Part shown: in pieces, positions 38,699 to 50,643 of the stretch | How the letters are laid out: every line of letters begins with the position of its first letter | Position numbering within the stretch: position 1 is the stretch's first letter | Source: Acarospora socialis | Taxonomy: Eukaryota > Ascomycota > Lecanoromycetes > Acarosporales > Acarosporaceae | Reading direction: 5' to 3' | Assembly (NCBI GenBank): GCA_025617375.2 | Contig: JAMYGW020000002.1 | Coordinates: 1,922,001-1,986,000 of the forward strand | DNA length: 64,000 nucleotides | Made by a program: the position numbers and the translations under genes | The notes under the pieces: model-generated | What the model was told of the DNA's origin: nothing | Databases searched by the model: none | Seen by the model: the letters and a program-made list of their open reading frames with translations, nothing else

Positions 38699-39925
38699 TT
38701 ATTTGCTATCTGGGAGACTCTTACCAACACCACCGGAGTACTGTTTTAGAAGCTCTTCGGTGCATAACTCCTCGCTGGCGGAATAAGGATCTCGTGTCGA
38801 TCCTAAGTCGTACCAACCGGTTTTGGAAGGAACCCATTCGTGGCCATCCCATTTTTGCTCTTTAAGCGTTCCATCGTTAGCGATAGCGAAGACGTGAAAG
38901 ACTCCAAAGCCACTGCTCACGACAGCCGGTTCAGAGACGAAATTCTCGCCCCTGTAGTCCCATTGCCGACCTGGAGGATTCCAATGGCCACCATCCCACG
39001 ATTTGTAGGCGTAACGGCCTTGCTTATCTCTTCCAACGATCTCGACATTCCTTGGTCGCCAGTGAACGACTTGCGGCGTCGAGGAGAATTCTCCTCCCAA
39101 ATCCTCCCACTTTGAGAATGAAGCTTCGCCGTCGCTAAATGCGTGCAGCAGGCTTCCTTTTCGATTGAGACCCCACAGATCTAATTTACCGGGACCCAAA
39201 GATGATGCTATCGGTGCTCCAGTGAACGGTCCGCCTTTGATGTCTTCCCACCCCAGCTGTGACGGGACCCAGCGATTCTGACTCCAATACTTATGCTTCA
39301 TCGTTCCCTCAGGAGTTGTGCCAAAGAAATCCATGCGGCCAACCTGTGGGGTCACAAGCGCCGCTGGGCCGGCAAACTCGCCGCCAATGCTCTCCCACGT
39401 CTGATGCTCAACATTTCTAGAGCCCGTCGCATTGATGGGGCGCCACTGTGCACCGTCCCAGAATGAATGCCAGTACGACCAATCCGCGGCACGGCCAACG
39501 ATGCTCAAGCGATCAGGAGCCCAAGATGCAGCAGCGATGGCGCTGGAAAAGTTTGCCCCCAGATTCTCCGGTCCTGAATGCGGGTTCCAGTCCTTGCCTA
39601 GCCAGTAACGCAGGTGCACGTTGTGATTTTGGGCAACGTGGAGAAAGTCCAATCGGTTGGGCTGCGAGGAAACGGCCGTGGGTTTGGATAGAGAGGCACT
39701 CGAGTTCATGTTTTGGAAATACTTCCCTCTTGGCAGCCAGCCATAGCCGCGGTTGTATTTGTGCCAGATTTTGCCGTCCGGATCGAGGCCGAATACGTCA
39801 AGACTGCCGGGTCCCCATGACACTGCGGAGATGGAGGATTGCTCGAAAGCAAGATTGGCATCACCCAGAACGTGACAACTGCAGACTGAAAGTAGGCAAA
39901 GAAAGATTGTATTGAGTTTCAACAT
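38699..39925 (-). CDS. Secreted PLL-like beta-propeller lectin
   Basis: 408 residues from the ATG at 39925. The frame is open 11 codons further (39958), but the internal start places the signal peptide (MLKLNTIFLCLLSVCSCHVLG) at the N-terminus. The mature protein is about seven repeats of 45-55 residues. Each has a strand such as '(L)D(V/F)FG...G.(L/I).H' , then an aromatic 'W.G..W.P', ending in 'W(E/Y)DLGG.F.S.P' (clear at WESIGGEFAGP, WEDLGGEFSSTP and WYDLGS). This is the pattern of Photorhabdus lectin (PLL)-like seven-bladed propellers and related fungal fucose-type lectins, which bind sugars at sites between blades. Intronless. Likely secreted; a role in binding host or competitor glycans is inference. 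Its 3' end faces the P450. Confidence 0.78.
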   Translation of the reverse strand: MLKLNTIFLCLLSVCSCHVLGDANLAFEQSSISAVSWGPGSLDVFGLDPDGKIWHKYNRGYGWLPRGKYFQNMNSSASLSKPTAVSSQPNRLDFLHVAQNHNVHLRYWLGKDWNPHSGPENLGANFSSAIAAASWAPDRLSIVGRAADWSYWHSFWDGAQWRPINATGSRNVEHQTWESIGGEFAGPAALVTPQVGRMDFFGTTPEGTMKHKYWSQNRWVPSQLGWEDIKGGPFTGAPIASSLGPGKLDLWGLNRKGSLLHAFSDGEASFSKWEDLGGEFSSTPQVVHWRPRNVEIVGRDKQGRYAYKSWDGGHWNPPGRQWDYRGENFVSEPAVVSSGFGVFHVFAIANDGTLKEQKWDGHEWVPSKTGWYDLGSTRDPYSASEELCTEELLKQYSGGVGKSLPDSK

Positions 39926-40494
39926 CTTCCCTTCTCCTGACGAGTGGACCGAGTTCACTGTGGGTATATTTTCAATCCAAAGGGAAACAAAAAGGCATCT
40001 GGTAAGGCATCGCCATGTAAATCATGCGTGCCAAAAATTACCGTTGCACAAAGCCATAGAGTTCTCGTCCCAAGTCATCGATGGCAACTAAAGCGAAATA
40101 AGAGTGTGTAGTCTAACGTAAGCACGATTGTCAAATATAGGGGTGCCAGTACATGCTCGTGCTCGTCCCGTGTTGCTTGAATTCTACCACATGCACCTGC
40201 GTGTCCGCTTGATAGAACATCGGGTGAGGAGTGAATGCACAATGGACAAGGATTCTCGGAATGCATTGGGAGCAGCATATTCGCAGCAGTATATTCGGCA
40301 AGCAGTACATTCAGCGTTTGAGTCTTGGCAAGTTCTTACTGAGAGAATATTAAAAGAGTGTTGTTATAACAATAAAGATGTATATCAATTAGTGTATATC
40401 ACATTTAATGAATAATATATTATTTTACTTATAGAAACTACGAATTAAGTTATTTAGTTAACTAATTAATTAATTATATAAAAAAATGAATTTC
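39926..40494. other. Intergenic region before the second transposon island
   Basis: Holds the promoter side of the lectin gene. The last 150 bases turn AT-rich up to the duplication ATTTC (40490-40494) of the next element. No gene recognised; an open frame at 40128-40415 is unsupported. Confidence 0.5.
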
Positions 40495-40989
40495 TGTTGA
40501 AAATTGAGCCTAGCTGCTTGCCTGTCTTAGTGTATTACATAGAAAATGCACACAGCATTTAGTTTAATAACAACAACATCAACAATTTTCAACAGATTAT
40601 GAGCCCAGATTCTGTGTAATTCACATTCAAATTTGCTTATTTATTATTTTATTAGTAAACTACAAGAAGTTCTACATTCACAGTCATTTTCTATCTTGCT
40701 GTTGTCATTATCACAAGTTCTAGCTTTATCACATATCATTATCATGAATTCTAGTTCTATCACACATTATGATTATAAATGTCATTTTTATCATTTCTAA
40801 ACTTATGAAACATAACTTTGCAGAGTGACTTATCAATATACAGACTCACTTACAACAAAATAAGCTATGAAAATATACTCAAAAGAATGCATCAAAGAAG
40901 ATTAAGAACAAGAATAAATGAGAGAAAGCAGCAAATATTATAACATTAACATTATCTGTTAAAATCAAGAGAAAATTGACAGAGAAAAA

Positions 40990-41307
40990 TGTTATGACCA
41001 TACTCTAGAAAGAAACAGCAGAATGAGAGATATGCCTGAGATAGCATAACTCTGAGCATGAAACAACAGAACACCAAGCATTTTCTCATGAACATGTGCT
41101 GAGAGGCACACCAGAACACTGAAATGCTGAGCATGTCAGTGTGCTTGTTTCTATATAGTAGGATTGATTCCTTTATGAAATTGATTGTGTTCAACTCATC
41201 TAGTTATGCAATACAAAGCTACTGTTTACCTAGACTCTTTGAATCTTTATATCACAAAGCACAAAACTCTAGCTCTATAATCAAGAAATCTCAGTTGAGA
41301 CATAACA
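40990..41307 (+). repeat. 5' LTR of gypsy 40990-47027
   Basis: 318 bp. Contains a TATA-like CTATATAG about 30 bases before the sequence that matches the primer-binding site, so transcription probably begins there. Confidence 0.88.
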
Positions 41308-44300
41308 CTTTGAACATCCTCATGATATAAAGAATGTCATTCAAAGAATCAATCTCAGATGGTGTGTCACAGAGCATTAAATCAACAAAGATAGTCAACA
41401 TCAATCACAAAGTATTCAAAGTCAAGACTTCAGAGAACTTTACAGAAGATCAATGAAATCTGAGACAATTTCTTGCTCAAATCAATCTGTATGTTGACTT
41501 CAATCAGAAGAAGTTTGAAAGCAATGTCAACAGAGTCTTGTTCACAACATTCTACATGAAGAACACAGCATTTGATTGAATTGAATCACAGCTCAACAAG
41601 TTCATGATTAAGAGCATTCTCAACTGAGAATGAGATATGTCTTGCATAGAGAACTGAATGCAGTTCAAAGAAGAGCTAAAAAGAATCTTTGAGATAGTTG
41701 ATGAGAAATGTGCAGTGAAACAAAAGATTCACATGTTATGACAAGAAGAATTTGCAGCCAAGTATGCAGCAGAGTTTCAACAGATTGCAGTGCTTATGCA
41801 ATGAAACCTGAATCAGTTAACATCAACTTACTATTGAGACTTGAAAGAATCTATCAAGAACAAAATTGCACAAAGCAACAGATCAGACAACCTGCAAGAA
41901 CTTATCAATAAGACAATCATGATAGATGATTGTCAATGAGAGTGACAGATGAAAAAAAGAGACTACTGACATCAAGAATGAATGGGTTGAGTTGATAGAG
42001 ATAATCAAAGATGACATTACTTGAACCTCATGAATCTCAACACAATGAAGTGAGATCAACCTTCAGTGCAAAGATCAAAAGAAGCATCACAAGAAAAGAA
42101 ACAGTTCTTAAGAGAAAAGTCTTCAAGCTATTGAGAAATGCAGAAGTGCTACAACTGTAATATTACTGAACATCTTGCACAGAATTGCAAGAAATTCAAG
42201 AAAGAAAGAAAGGAAGCTGTGATCATAACTAAGAAAGTAGTGCATGATGATCTTAGTTGGACAACTTGCTATAACAACATGTGTTGAACTCACATGAGCA
42301 GCAAGAATGAAGTCAAATATTACTCAAAGAAGTCATGTCAGAAACAAGAAACTTACAATATCACAGAATGGTCTAGATCAGACAACACTGTGAGAAAAGA
42401 ACTATGTGTTCTAGAGATCAAGATTGAAGAAACTGATACTTATGATACTCAGATAGAGAAAGACTACAAAAATAGCACCTGAATTGTCTTGAATTTGAAT
42501 GCAAATCAAGAAGAAGTCAATCAATGAAAAATCAACATGAAACTGAAGACAGCATACCAGCACTCAGAGAATCAACAATGAGCATTGAAAGAAGAAAAGC
42601 TTCAGTTTAAGAAAGAAGAACTTGAACAAAAGATGCAAGCTTGAAAACAGAAAGCACAGCACAAGAATACAAAAGAACAGAAGACATATGATCAGCTAGA
42701 AGAGCTGATGATAGCTGTTAAAGATGAATGTTTCAACAGTGACAACACAACATTGTCAAAATCCCTTGTATGAAAGACAAAGAGTCACAAAATTGAGATA
42801 CACTTACTCAAAGAATATATCATGCAGAATGAAGACAGATGAATCTTCAGTGAAGAATATATATCATCTGAATTTCTGCAAAGAGTAAAAGTCTTTGAGA
42901 GTCAATTGCAGATGAAGTATGATCAATATGAACCTCAACTACACTCAGAAAGACACATTGAGCAGTATAGTCTAGAGTATGTGAATCTTATGATCAGAAG
43001 AAAATTCAAATGATTTCAAGAACTTTGAAGATGAGCTGAATGATCAAACAAATCAAAAAATGAAGAGCTTTCTCAATGAGATTAGAGAAAAAGAAGCTAG
43101 CAGTGTCTCAAAAACAAGACAATGATCATTGAGTATGAATCAAGATCACAATTAATGAACATCAGATTAATGCATTGGTGAATTTTGAAGCAGATGATAA
43201 TATTATGAATCAACAAATAGTTGACATGTTAAAATTAGAGACACAGTAAGCACACTGTTCATTCAATGTACACATGACAAATGAAGTCACCAAAAGAATT
43301 AATGAGAAAACCTGTGTGAAAGTCTCAATTCTTGAAAACTCACAAGAAATAACATTTAATGTTATGAGATCAATCAGATATGATGCAGTACTAGAAATGC
43401 TCTGATTGTGCAGAAAGAATTTATGAATCAATTGAGTTACAAAAGAAATATGTGCAGTCAAAGACACATACAAGATTTCTGAACAGTCAGAAATGAGCTT
43501 ATCAGAGCATAAGTCATGAGATCATAAGATACTGCTATTGAACAGAAAGCAATTTAAGTGAATGTCATTATACTCAATGAGCAAGAACCAACTCAAGAAA
43601 GTTAGAACTTACCTTGACAAGAATCTAAAGAGAGAATTCATCAAATCATCAAAGTCATCAGCAGAATATCTGATTCTATTTGTATCAAAGAAAGATGACA
43701 GAAAACAACTGTGTGTCAACTACAGACAACTCAATGAGATAACTCATCAAGATAGTTATTCTCTACTGTTGATAAAAGAGTTGCAAGATCAATTAGACAA
43801 AGCTAAGTAGTTCATGAGCTTAGATCTGAAGAATGCCTACTATCAAGTCAGAATGAAAGAAGATGAAGAATGGAAAACAGCATTCTGAACAAGATACAAA
43901 CATTATGAATACACTGTTATGTCATTTGAACTGAAAAATGTCTCAGTCATCTTTCAGAGACTAATCAACAACATGTTAAGAGAATATCTCAATGATTTTG
44001 TGATCATGTATCTCAACAATATTCTGATATATTCAGAAGACCTTGAAGAGCATCAAGAGCATGTGCACAAGATATTGACAAAGCTCAAAGAGAGAGCCCT
44101 GTACATGAAAAAATCAAAAAGCAGGTTTGAAATCAAGAAAGTTGAGTTTCTAGACTATGTGATTCAATCTGAACAAATCAAGAAGAATTCAAAAAAGACA
44201 GAAGCAGTGAGAAACTGATCAACATCAAAGAGAATCAAGGAAGTACAGGTCTTTCTAGAGTTGATGAACTATTATTGAAAGTTTGTATCAAATTATGCAA

Positions 44301-46709
44301 GAATTGTGAAATCACTAACACATTTGACACACAAAAGCAAAAAATAGCATTGAAATAAGGAGCAGAAGAATGCATTTCACATATTAAAGAAAAGTCTTAA
44401 TGAAACAGCATATCTGAGGATACTCAATTCAGCATGTGAGAAGACACTGAAAACTGACACTTCAGATTTCACAATGAGCACATACTTATATCAGATTGAG
44501 AAGAAACAACAGAAACTCATAGCATATTGATCTAGAAAGTTAATAGAACTCAAGAAAAGATATGAGATTCACAACAAAGAACTTCTTGCAATAGTGAAAG
44601 CACTGCAGAACTGAAGATCTTATCTTGCAGAAACAAACAAGTCAATTCAGATCTATACTGATCACAAGAATCTGAGAAACTTCACAACAACAAAACAACT
44701 CAATCAACAACAAGTTTGTTGAACAGAGCAGGTGACAGATTATGAATTTCAGATTCATTACAAGAAGAGTAATGAGAATAATGAAGCAGATGTCTTGAGC
44801 AGATGATCTGATCATGAAGATATACAGACAATACACACTGAAATTCTGAGCAAAGACAACAACAAAATTCTCATGAAGAGCTTAGCAGCAATATACAAGA
44901 TAGAGCAAGCTTTCTTAACAGATGAAGAACTCATCAGAATATGTCACTATAGTTGAGCTGAAGAACATCTGAGAGTTAAATGCACTGAAGACTTAGTGCA
45001 GAGAAGACACAATGTTAGTGATCTTAGAAATTGAATCACCAAAATGATCACTGTGTGCAACTCATGTTGAAGAAACAAGATCAATCAAAGTAAATGATAT
45101 GATGAAGTAATGCAACTAGGCACACCAAACACACCATGAAAATCAGTTACCATGAACTTCATCACAAAGTTACCACCATCTAAAGACTCAGCATGAGAAG
45201 TAAGATTCAACAGTATATTGACTATAGTGAACAGATTAATCAAGTACACAATGTTCATTTCATTTAAAGAGATCACAACAGCACCAGTATTGACATACAC
45301 CATACTATGAGAATTGATTAGCAACCACAGACTACCAAAAGAGTTTATCACCAACAGAGACAAGCTATTTACAAGCAAATTTTGAAAAATGCTTACAGCA
45401 GAACTCAAGATAAAACATAAGATGTCAACAGCATATCATTCACAGACAGATGAGTAGAGCAAATGGATGAATCAGACAGTAAAGATGTACTTGAGATACT
45501 ATATCAATGAAAATCAGAACAACTGAGTATGGCTATTGTCAACAGCACAGTTTGCATATAACAACACAAGAAATGAGACCATGGGAGAAACACCTTTCTA
45601 TGTGAACTATGAATACAACTCAAAGATATGACAAGATTCAAGAGAACACAGATCACAGAGTCAAAAAGCAATTCTGAACATCACTCAAATGAAGAAACTG
45701 CATCAAGATCTGACAAAGCAAATCAGACAGCAGACAGAACAAGCAACAGAAGCAAAATCATTTGAAAAGAAAGAAAGAGTATATCTAAGAACAGATAATA
45801 TACAAACAAAGAGAAAAAGCAAGAAGCTGAGAAACAAGAGCATTGAATCATTCAAGATCATATGAAACATCAAGGGAATAAGCTATGAGCTAGACTTACT
45901 CAAGAAAATGAGAATACATTCAGTATTTCATGCATTCATGCTACAGCATTGCAATCAGTTCATATCACTTCAGATCATGAAAACACCTGTTGAATTCAAC
46001 AAAGAATATGAAGTTGAGAACATTTTAGGGAAGAGAATGATTAATGAGAAAGTTCACTACCTCATAAAATGAAAAGAATATAATACATCAGAAAACACCT
46101 GAAAACCCAGAGAAAATCTCAAGAACTGTGTGAGAGCACTTCAACATTTTGAGAAAAGAAGTCAAGATTAGTTCAGAAGGATGGAGACATCATGTCAATG
46201 AGTTGTGACAATGATTGAGAATTTTCATTCTCTGTTTCATCATTATCATCAGCAAGCTCTTCAGTGAGATACTTTGCTTTCATATTGATTCAAGTCTCAG
46301 ACTGTTTCAAGGTTTTCTGCAATCTAGCAATTTTTGTTAAAAGTGTGGGAAGTTGCTCATCAAGAGCTCAAGAAAGCTCATTTTCAATTTTAGAGTGAAC
46401 AGACTCAAGAAAGTCAAGAGAGAGGTTGACACAGAAACAATCTCAACACACACACTCAGCACACTTTGCAGACTTAAAGAAGTCAAACAATGTCAACAGA
46501 TCAGAAGACATTGTGATACAAGAGAGACCAATGTCTAAGCAATGATCACAAGGAACAAGTGCAGGATTTTCTTTACAAAATATGATATCAGCAAGACAAA
46601 GTCAATTTTTGAATTTCAAGTGCATCATCAGAATGTGGTGAGCAGATGCTGATATATACTCTCACTTAAATAGGCCCTAGAGAACTAGTGCCTGAGAGGG
46701 GAGAAATGG

Positions 46710-47027
46710 TGTTACAGCCATATCCTAGAAAGAAACAGTGAAACAAGAGATATGTCTGAGGTAGTGTAACTCTGAGCATGAAATGACAAAACACCAAACA
46801 TTCTCTTGTGAACATGTGCTGAGGGGCACATCAGAACACTGAAACATCAAGCATGTCAGTGTGCTCATTTCTATATAGTAGAATTGATTTTCTTATGAAA
46901 TCAATCATGTTCAACTCATCTAGTTATGCAATACAAAGCTACTGTTTATCTAGACTCTTTGAATCTTTATATCATGAAGCACAAAACCCTAGCTCTATAA
47001 CTGAGGAATCTCAGTTGAGACATAACA
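46710..47027 (+). repeat. 3' LTR of gypsy 40990-47027
   Basis: 318 bp, same length as the 5' LTR. Almost all differences between the two are TpG/CpA or TpC/CpC alternatives. Confidence 0.88.
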
Positions 47028-48009
47028 AAAAACTTCAACAATAAATATAAAATGATCACAAAATTAAGCAAGTTTCTGCAATCTGATGATGATACTTAGT
47101 TTATGTGTTTTATATGTGAATACTACACTTTATAATATAATAAATATGAAAATGAGTTTCTTTCTGACTTTTTCACACATGTGAAAATTCTTGAAGAATG
47201 CATTGATTCAACAAATGTTCAAATGAACAATAATAAATGAATTCTTCTTTATCTGTCAATGAATTTATCAGTTAAATATTATTTTTTCATATAAATATGA
47301 AGTGCTACAGATGATATAATGACAGTAAAAATAATAGAAATGCTATTAAAAAAGAAGTAAAAATTGAAAAATAATGATAATTTTGATGAAGAACTCATCA
47401 TAATAACTATATGAGATGAAAGAACTGAAAATAAGAAAAAAAAACTGCAATATAACTACTGCAGAAAATCAAAACATATTATTGATCATTGTTAAAAAAA
47501 GTATTCAGAATTAGTATCAAAGAACAGCAAAAAAAGAATAAAAACTTTATAATTTTAAGTTTTTAACTGATGAACAATATACTGATGAATACTCAATAAA
47601 TAATGCAATTTTTTGATCAGTGAATAATGCAGTGAACAGACATTAATGAATAATATGATGAATGATGTTGAAGAATATATTTTAATAAACAATACTGATG
47701 AATAATGCTGATGAACAGATGCTGATGAATAATATATTAATAAAACTATTATTAGTCTGTTTTTATCTTTCTAACTTGCAGATTTAGATCTGTGAGTTTT
47801 TTATCTCTTTTGATGATAACAGTGATGATGTTTAAACTCAGAAAATATATTGAAAATTGAGTTTAGCTGCTCATCTGTCTTAATGTATTACATAGAAAAT
47901 GCACACAGTGTTTAGTTTAATAACAACAACATCAATGATTTTCAACAATTTCTTTAATTAAATAATATAAAAATAGGTTTTAAGCCTTATATTAAAAAGA
48001 TATTAATGT

Positions 48010-49587
48010 TGTTGAAAATTGTTGATGTTGTTGTTATTAAACTAAACACTGTGTGCATTTTCTATGTAATACACTAAGACAGACAAGCAGCTAAACTCAA
48101 TTTTCAACACATTTTTTGAGTTTAAATGTTGTCATCATCATTGCTGAAAGAGATAAAAAACTCATGAGTCTAGATCTACAAGTTAAAAAGATAAAAACAA
48201 ATTAATAATAATTTTACTGATATATTGTTCATCAGTGTCTGTCTATCAGCATTATTCATCAATGTTATTTATTAAAGTATATTTTTCAACATCATTCATC
48301 ACATCATTCATTAATATCTGTTCACTGCATTGTTCATTGATTAAAAAACTGTATTATTTATTGAATATTCATTAATGTATTGTTCATCAATTAAAAACTT
48401 AAAATTATAAAGTTTCTATTTTTTTTCTTACTGTTCTTTAATGTTAACTCTGAATACTTCTTTCAGCAGTGATCAATAATATATTTTGACTTTTTACAGT
48501 AGCTATATTGCAGTTTTTTCTTTTCATTTTCAGTTCTTTCACTTCATATAGTCATCATAATAAGTTTTTCATCAAAATCATTATTATTCTTCAATCTTCA
48601 CTTCTTCTTTAGTAACATTTCTGTTGTCTTTGTTGTTGTTATATTATCTGTAGTGTTTTATATTTGTATAAGAAAGTGATATTTAATTAACAGATTTATT
48701 GATAGACAAAAAAGAATTTGTTTGTCATTGTTCATTTGAACATTTGTTGTTATAGAACATGATCACTTCACATGAGATCATGCTGACTAAGCATGCTTAT
48801 TAAGCTTTCTCATCACATATATAGTGATCACAGCTCTTTACTCACTTACTTTCTTAACTTACTTATATATTATATCTTGAATCACATAGCTTAGGTTTAC
48901 ACTCTAACATTTATTGAATTAATGTGTTTTTTAAGAACTTTCACACATGTGAGAAAGTCAGAAAGAAACTCATTTTCATATTTGTTATATTGTAAAATGT
49001 AGTATTCATAAGTAAAACACATAAACTAAGTGTTGTCATCAGATTGCAGAAGCTTGCTTAACTTTGTAATTATTTTATATTTATTATTGAAGTTCTTTTC
49101 TGTCAATTTTCTCTTAATTTCAGCAGACAATGTTGATGTCATGATATCTATTATTTTCTCTTATTTATTTTTGTTTTTAATCTTCTCTGATGCATTTTTC
49201 TGAGTATATTTTTATAGTTTATTTTGTTGTAAGTAAATCTGTATATTGACAAGTCACTTTGCAAAGTTGTGTTCTGTAAGTTTAGAAATGATAAAGATGA
49301 TATTTGTAATTATGATGTGTGATAAAGTTAGAACTTATAATAATGATGTATGATAAAACTAAAACTTGTGATAATGATGATAGTGAAATAGAAAATGATT
49401 GTGAATGTAGAACTTTTCATAATTTATTAATGAAATAACAAACAAACAAATTTAAATGTGAATTACACAGAATCTGAGCTCATAATCTGTTGAAAATTGT
49501 TGATGTTGTTGTTATTAAACTAAATGCTGTGTGCATTTTCTATGTAATACACTAAGACAGGTGAGTGACTAGACTCAATTTTTAACA
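48010..49587 (-). mobile_element. TR-GAG-type element X2, inverted copy, with solo LTR inside
   Basis: 100-bp LTRs at 48010-48109 and 49488-49587, perfect duplication AATGT (48005-48009, 49588-49592). Without the inserted 162-bp solo LTR and its 5-bp duplication it is 1411 bp, one base from X1. Orientation is opposite to X1, with 62 bp between them. The primer-binding site lies inside the LTR at 49488 (complement of CTGAGCTCATAATC, 49474-49487). The gag zinc knuckle is at about 48465-48512 on the minus strand, with first Cys and His both changed to Tyr. Non-coding now. Confidence 0.85.
48748..48909. mobile_element. Solo LTR of the T1 family
   Basis: 162 bp, matching the LTRs at 20090-20251 and 21354-21516. 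Flanks TTTGT (48743-48747) and TTTAT (48910-48914) differ by one G-to-A. The corresponding place in X1 (about 47210-47225) is uninterrupted and supplies the empty site. Confidence 0.86.
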
Positions 49588-50128
49588 AATGTTAATGATG
49601 TGAAAATTAATTATTTTTTAATTATCAACTTACTTGTTACAGTTGCACACCACACAATCTGCACATTCACTTATACATTTACTTAGAATCTGATCTCACA
49701 GTCAGGCAGATCTTTTGTCTTAGTGGTTAAGATTTTATAACATACTTTTAGTTATTATTATTAATAATTTAGTTTCATTTAAATTTTGATTAAGATAATT
49801 ATTTTTAATTCTTATCTTTTATAATTAATAATAAATATCTTTTCATTATTTAATGTAATACACAGATTCTTAAAATTCAAAACTTCTAAATAAGATTTTT
49901 AACAATATATTTTTTTCTTATTAATCATAATATATTTTAAAAAGAGATTTTCTAATTAGACTTTCTAGTTTTAAATTTAATTATTATTAGTAATAAAACT
50001 TAAAGACTTTTTTGTAGTATAATATTAAGAAAAATTAGCTTCTTTTAATAAATAATAATTATTTTATGAAAATATATATACATAAAGATATAACTTATTC
50101 AGTTTTACTCTAAAAATATCCTGACTTG
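49588..50128. other. AT-rich tract with mutated dispersed repeat
   Basis: 49638-49741 is the second copy of the repeat at 1904-2010. The remaining sequence (49742-50100) is very AT-rich, rich in TAATAA-type runs, and shows no gene or paired terminal repeats. Confidence 0.6.
49638..49741. repeat. Dispersed about 105-bp repeat, copy 2 (hypermutated)
   Basis: Same orientation as copy 1. The hairpin GGTTGCGC/GCGCAACC has become AGTTGCAC/ACACAATC; most other differences are C-to-T or G-to-A. Useful as a clean before/after pair for the mutation process. Confidence 0.7.
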
Positions 50129-50350
50129 AAGTTTTGATGTGGTAATGCCGTCAAGGGTGAAGTGAAAATGATGGATCACTGAAAAACTAGCCAGATCAGG
50201 CAGGTTTTGATGTCATTTTGACTTAGGTTGACGCTAAGTTACTTTGAAAACTGCCTGTCGCAACGCTTGAAAACTGCCTGATCTGGCTAGTTTTTCGGTG
50301 GTCCGTCATTTTTGCTTGACCGTTGACGACGTTATGACTTGGCAAAACTT
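50129..50350. mobile_element. 222-bp fold-back element (MITE-like)
   Basis: Arms 50150-50207 and 50270-50327 (58 bp) are inverted copies, perfect over CTAGCCAGATCAGGCAG. Weaker inverted similarity continues outward to AAGTTTTG (50129) and CAAAACTT (50350). About 60 bp of spacer, no coding capacity. Differences between arms are mainly C/T and G/A. It sits at the edge of the AT-rich island, about 570 bp upstream of the transporter gene. Confidence 0.78.
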
Positions 50351-50630
50351 GCTGCAGCCTTGGCAAGCTAGTACTACATCAACCAATAAATTCAAACGCC
50401 GAATATACCACTCTCAACGACGCCGACTCGTAGCACAAACCTTTGGCTCGTCGATCCGATGATTCGAGGATAGGGGGCCGCCGATCGGGGTACTTGCTCC
50501 CCGTCCTGGTAGAGTAAGATCAGAAGACTAAGGTGCCCTTCTTGCGTGTACATATGCAGTATGTCATGCGCATCGAGCTCGACCATGGGAATCCGAACCC
50601 GGCAGTTTTAACCTTGTCTCCTCAGTCGAC

Positions 50631-50643
50631 GATCCGTCGGATC
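50631..50643. promoter_or_regulatory. Candidate Zn2Cys6 binding site (CCG-N-CGG palindrome)
   Basis: GATCCGTCGGATC is a perfect palindrome around one base, with everted CCG/CGG triplets, 281 bp upstream of the transporter ATG. A second CCGATCGG palindrome is at 50481-50488. Zn2Cys6 regulators bind paired CGG triplets; a link to the regulator at 57816-58910 is inference. Confidence 0.35.

Larger units (their letters stand above)
40990..47027 (+). mobile_element. Ty3/gypsy chromovirus, best-preserved full-length copy
   Basis: 6038 bp with two 318-bp LTRs (40990-41307, 46710-47027), TGTTA...TAACA ends, and AAAAA on both sides (40985-40989, 47028-47032). Order: gag with an intact zinc knuckle CYNCNITEHLAQNC (42147-42188), RT (open piece 43562-43810; box YLNN at 44009-44020 for YLDD), RNase H, integrase, and a C-terminal chromodomain (about 45989-46160) in which the conserved Trp codons have become TGA. 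A purine tract (46694-46709) precedes the 3' LTR. Two bases after the 5' LTR, TTGAACAT (41310-41317) is complementary to (A/G)TGTTCAA within the LTRs (41187-41194), as in self-primed Tf1/sushi elements. Many stops remain, so it is inactive. Confidence 0.92.
40495..47947 (+). mobile_element. TR-GAG-type non-autonomous LTR element X1, split by gypsy
   Basis: 100-bp LTRs at 40495-40594 and 47848-47947 with a perfect ATTTC duplication (40490-40494, 47948-47952). Without the inserted gypsy (40990-47027 plus one AAAAA) it is 1410 bp. Directly after the 5' LTR, GATTATGAGCCCAG (40595-40608) matches the complement of the initiator tRNA-Met anticodon half with one G-to-A change, so it is primed like copia. 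The interior keeps one recognisable protein feature, a gag zinc knuckle with spacing CX2CX4HX4C (47451-47492) whose first Cys is now Tyr. No protease, RT or integrase is present or would fit. Frames are broken by hypermutation. Confidence 0.85.
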
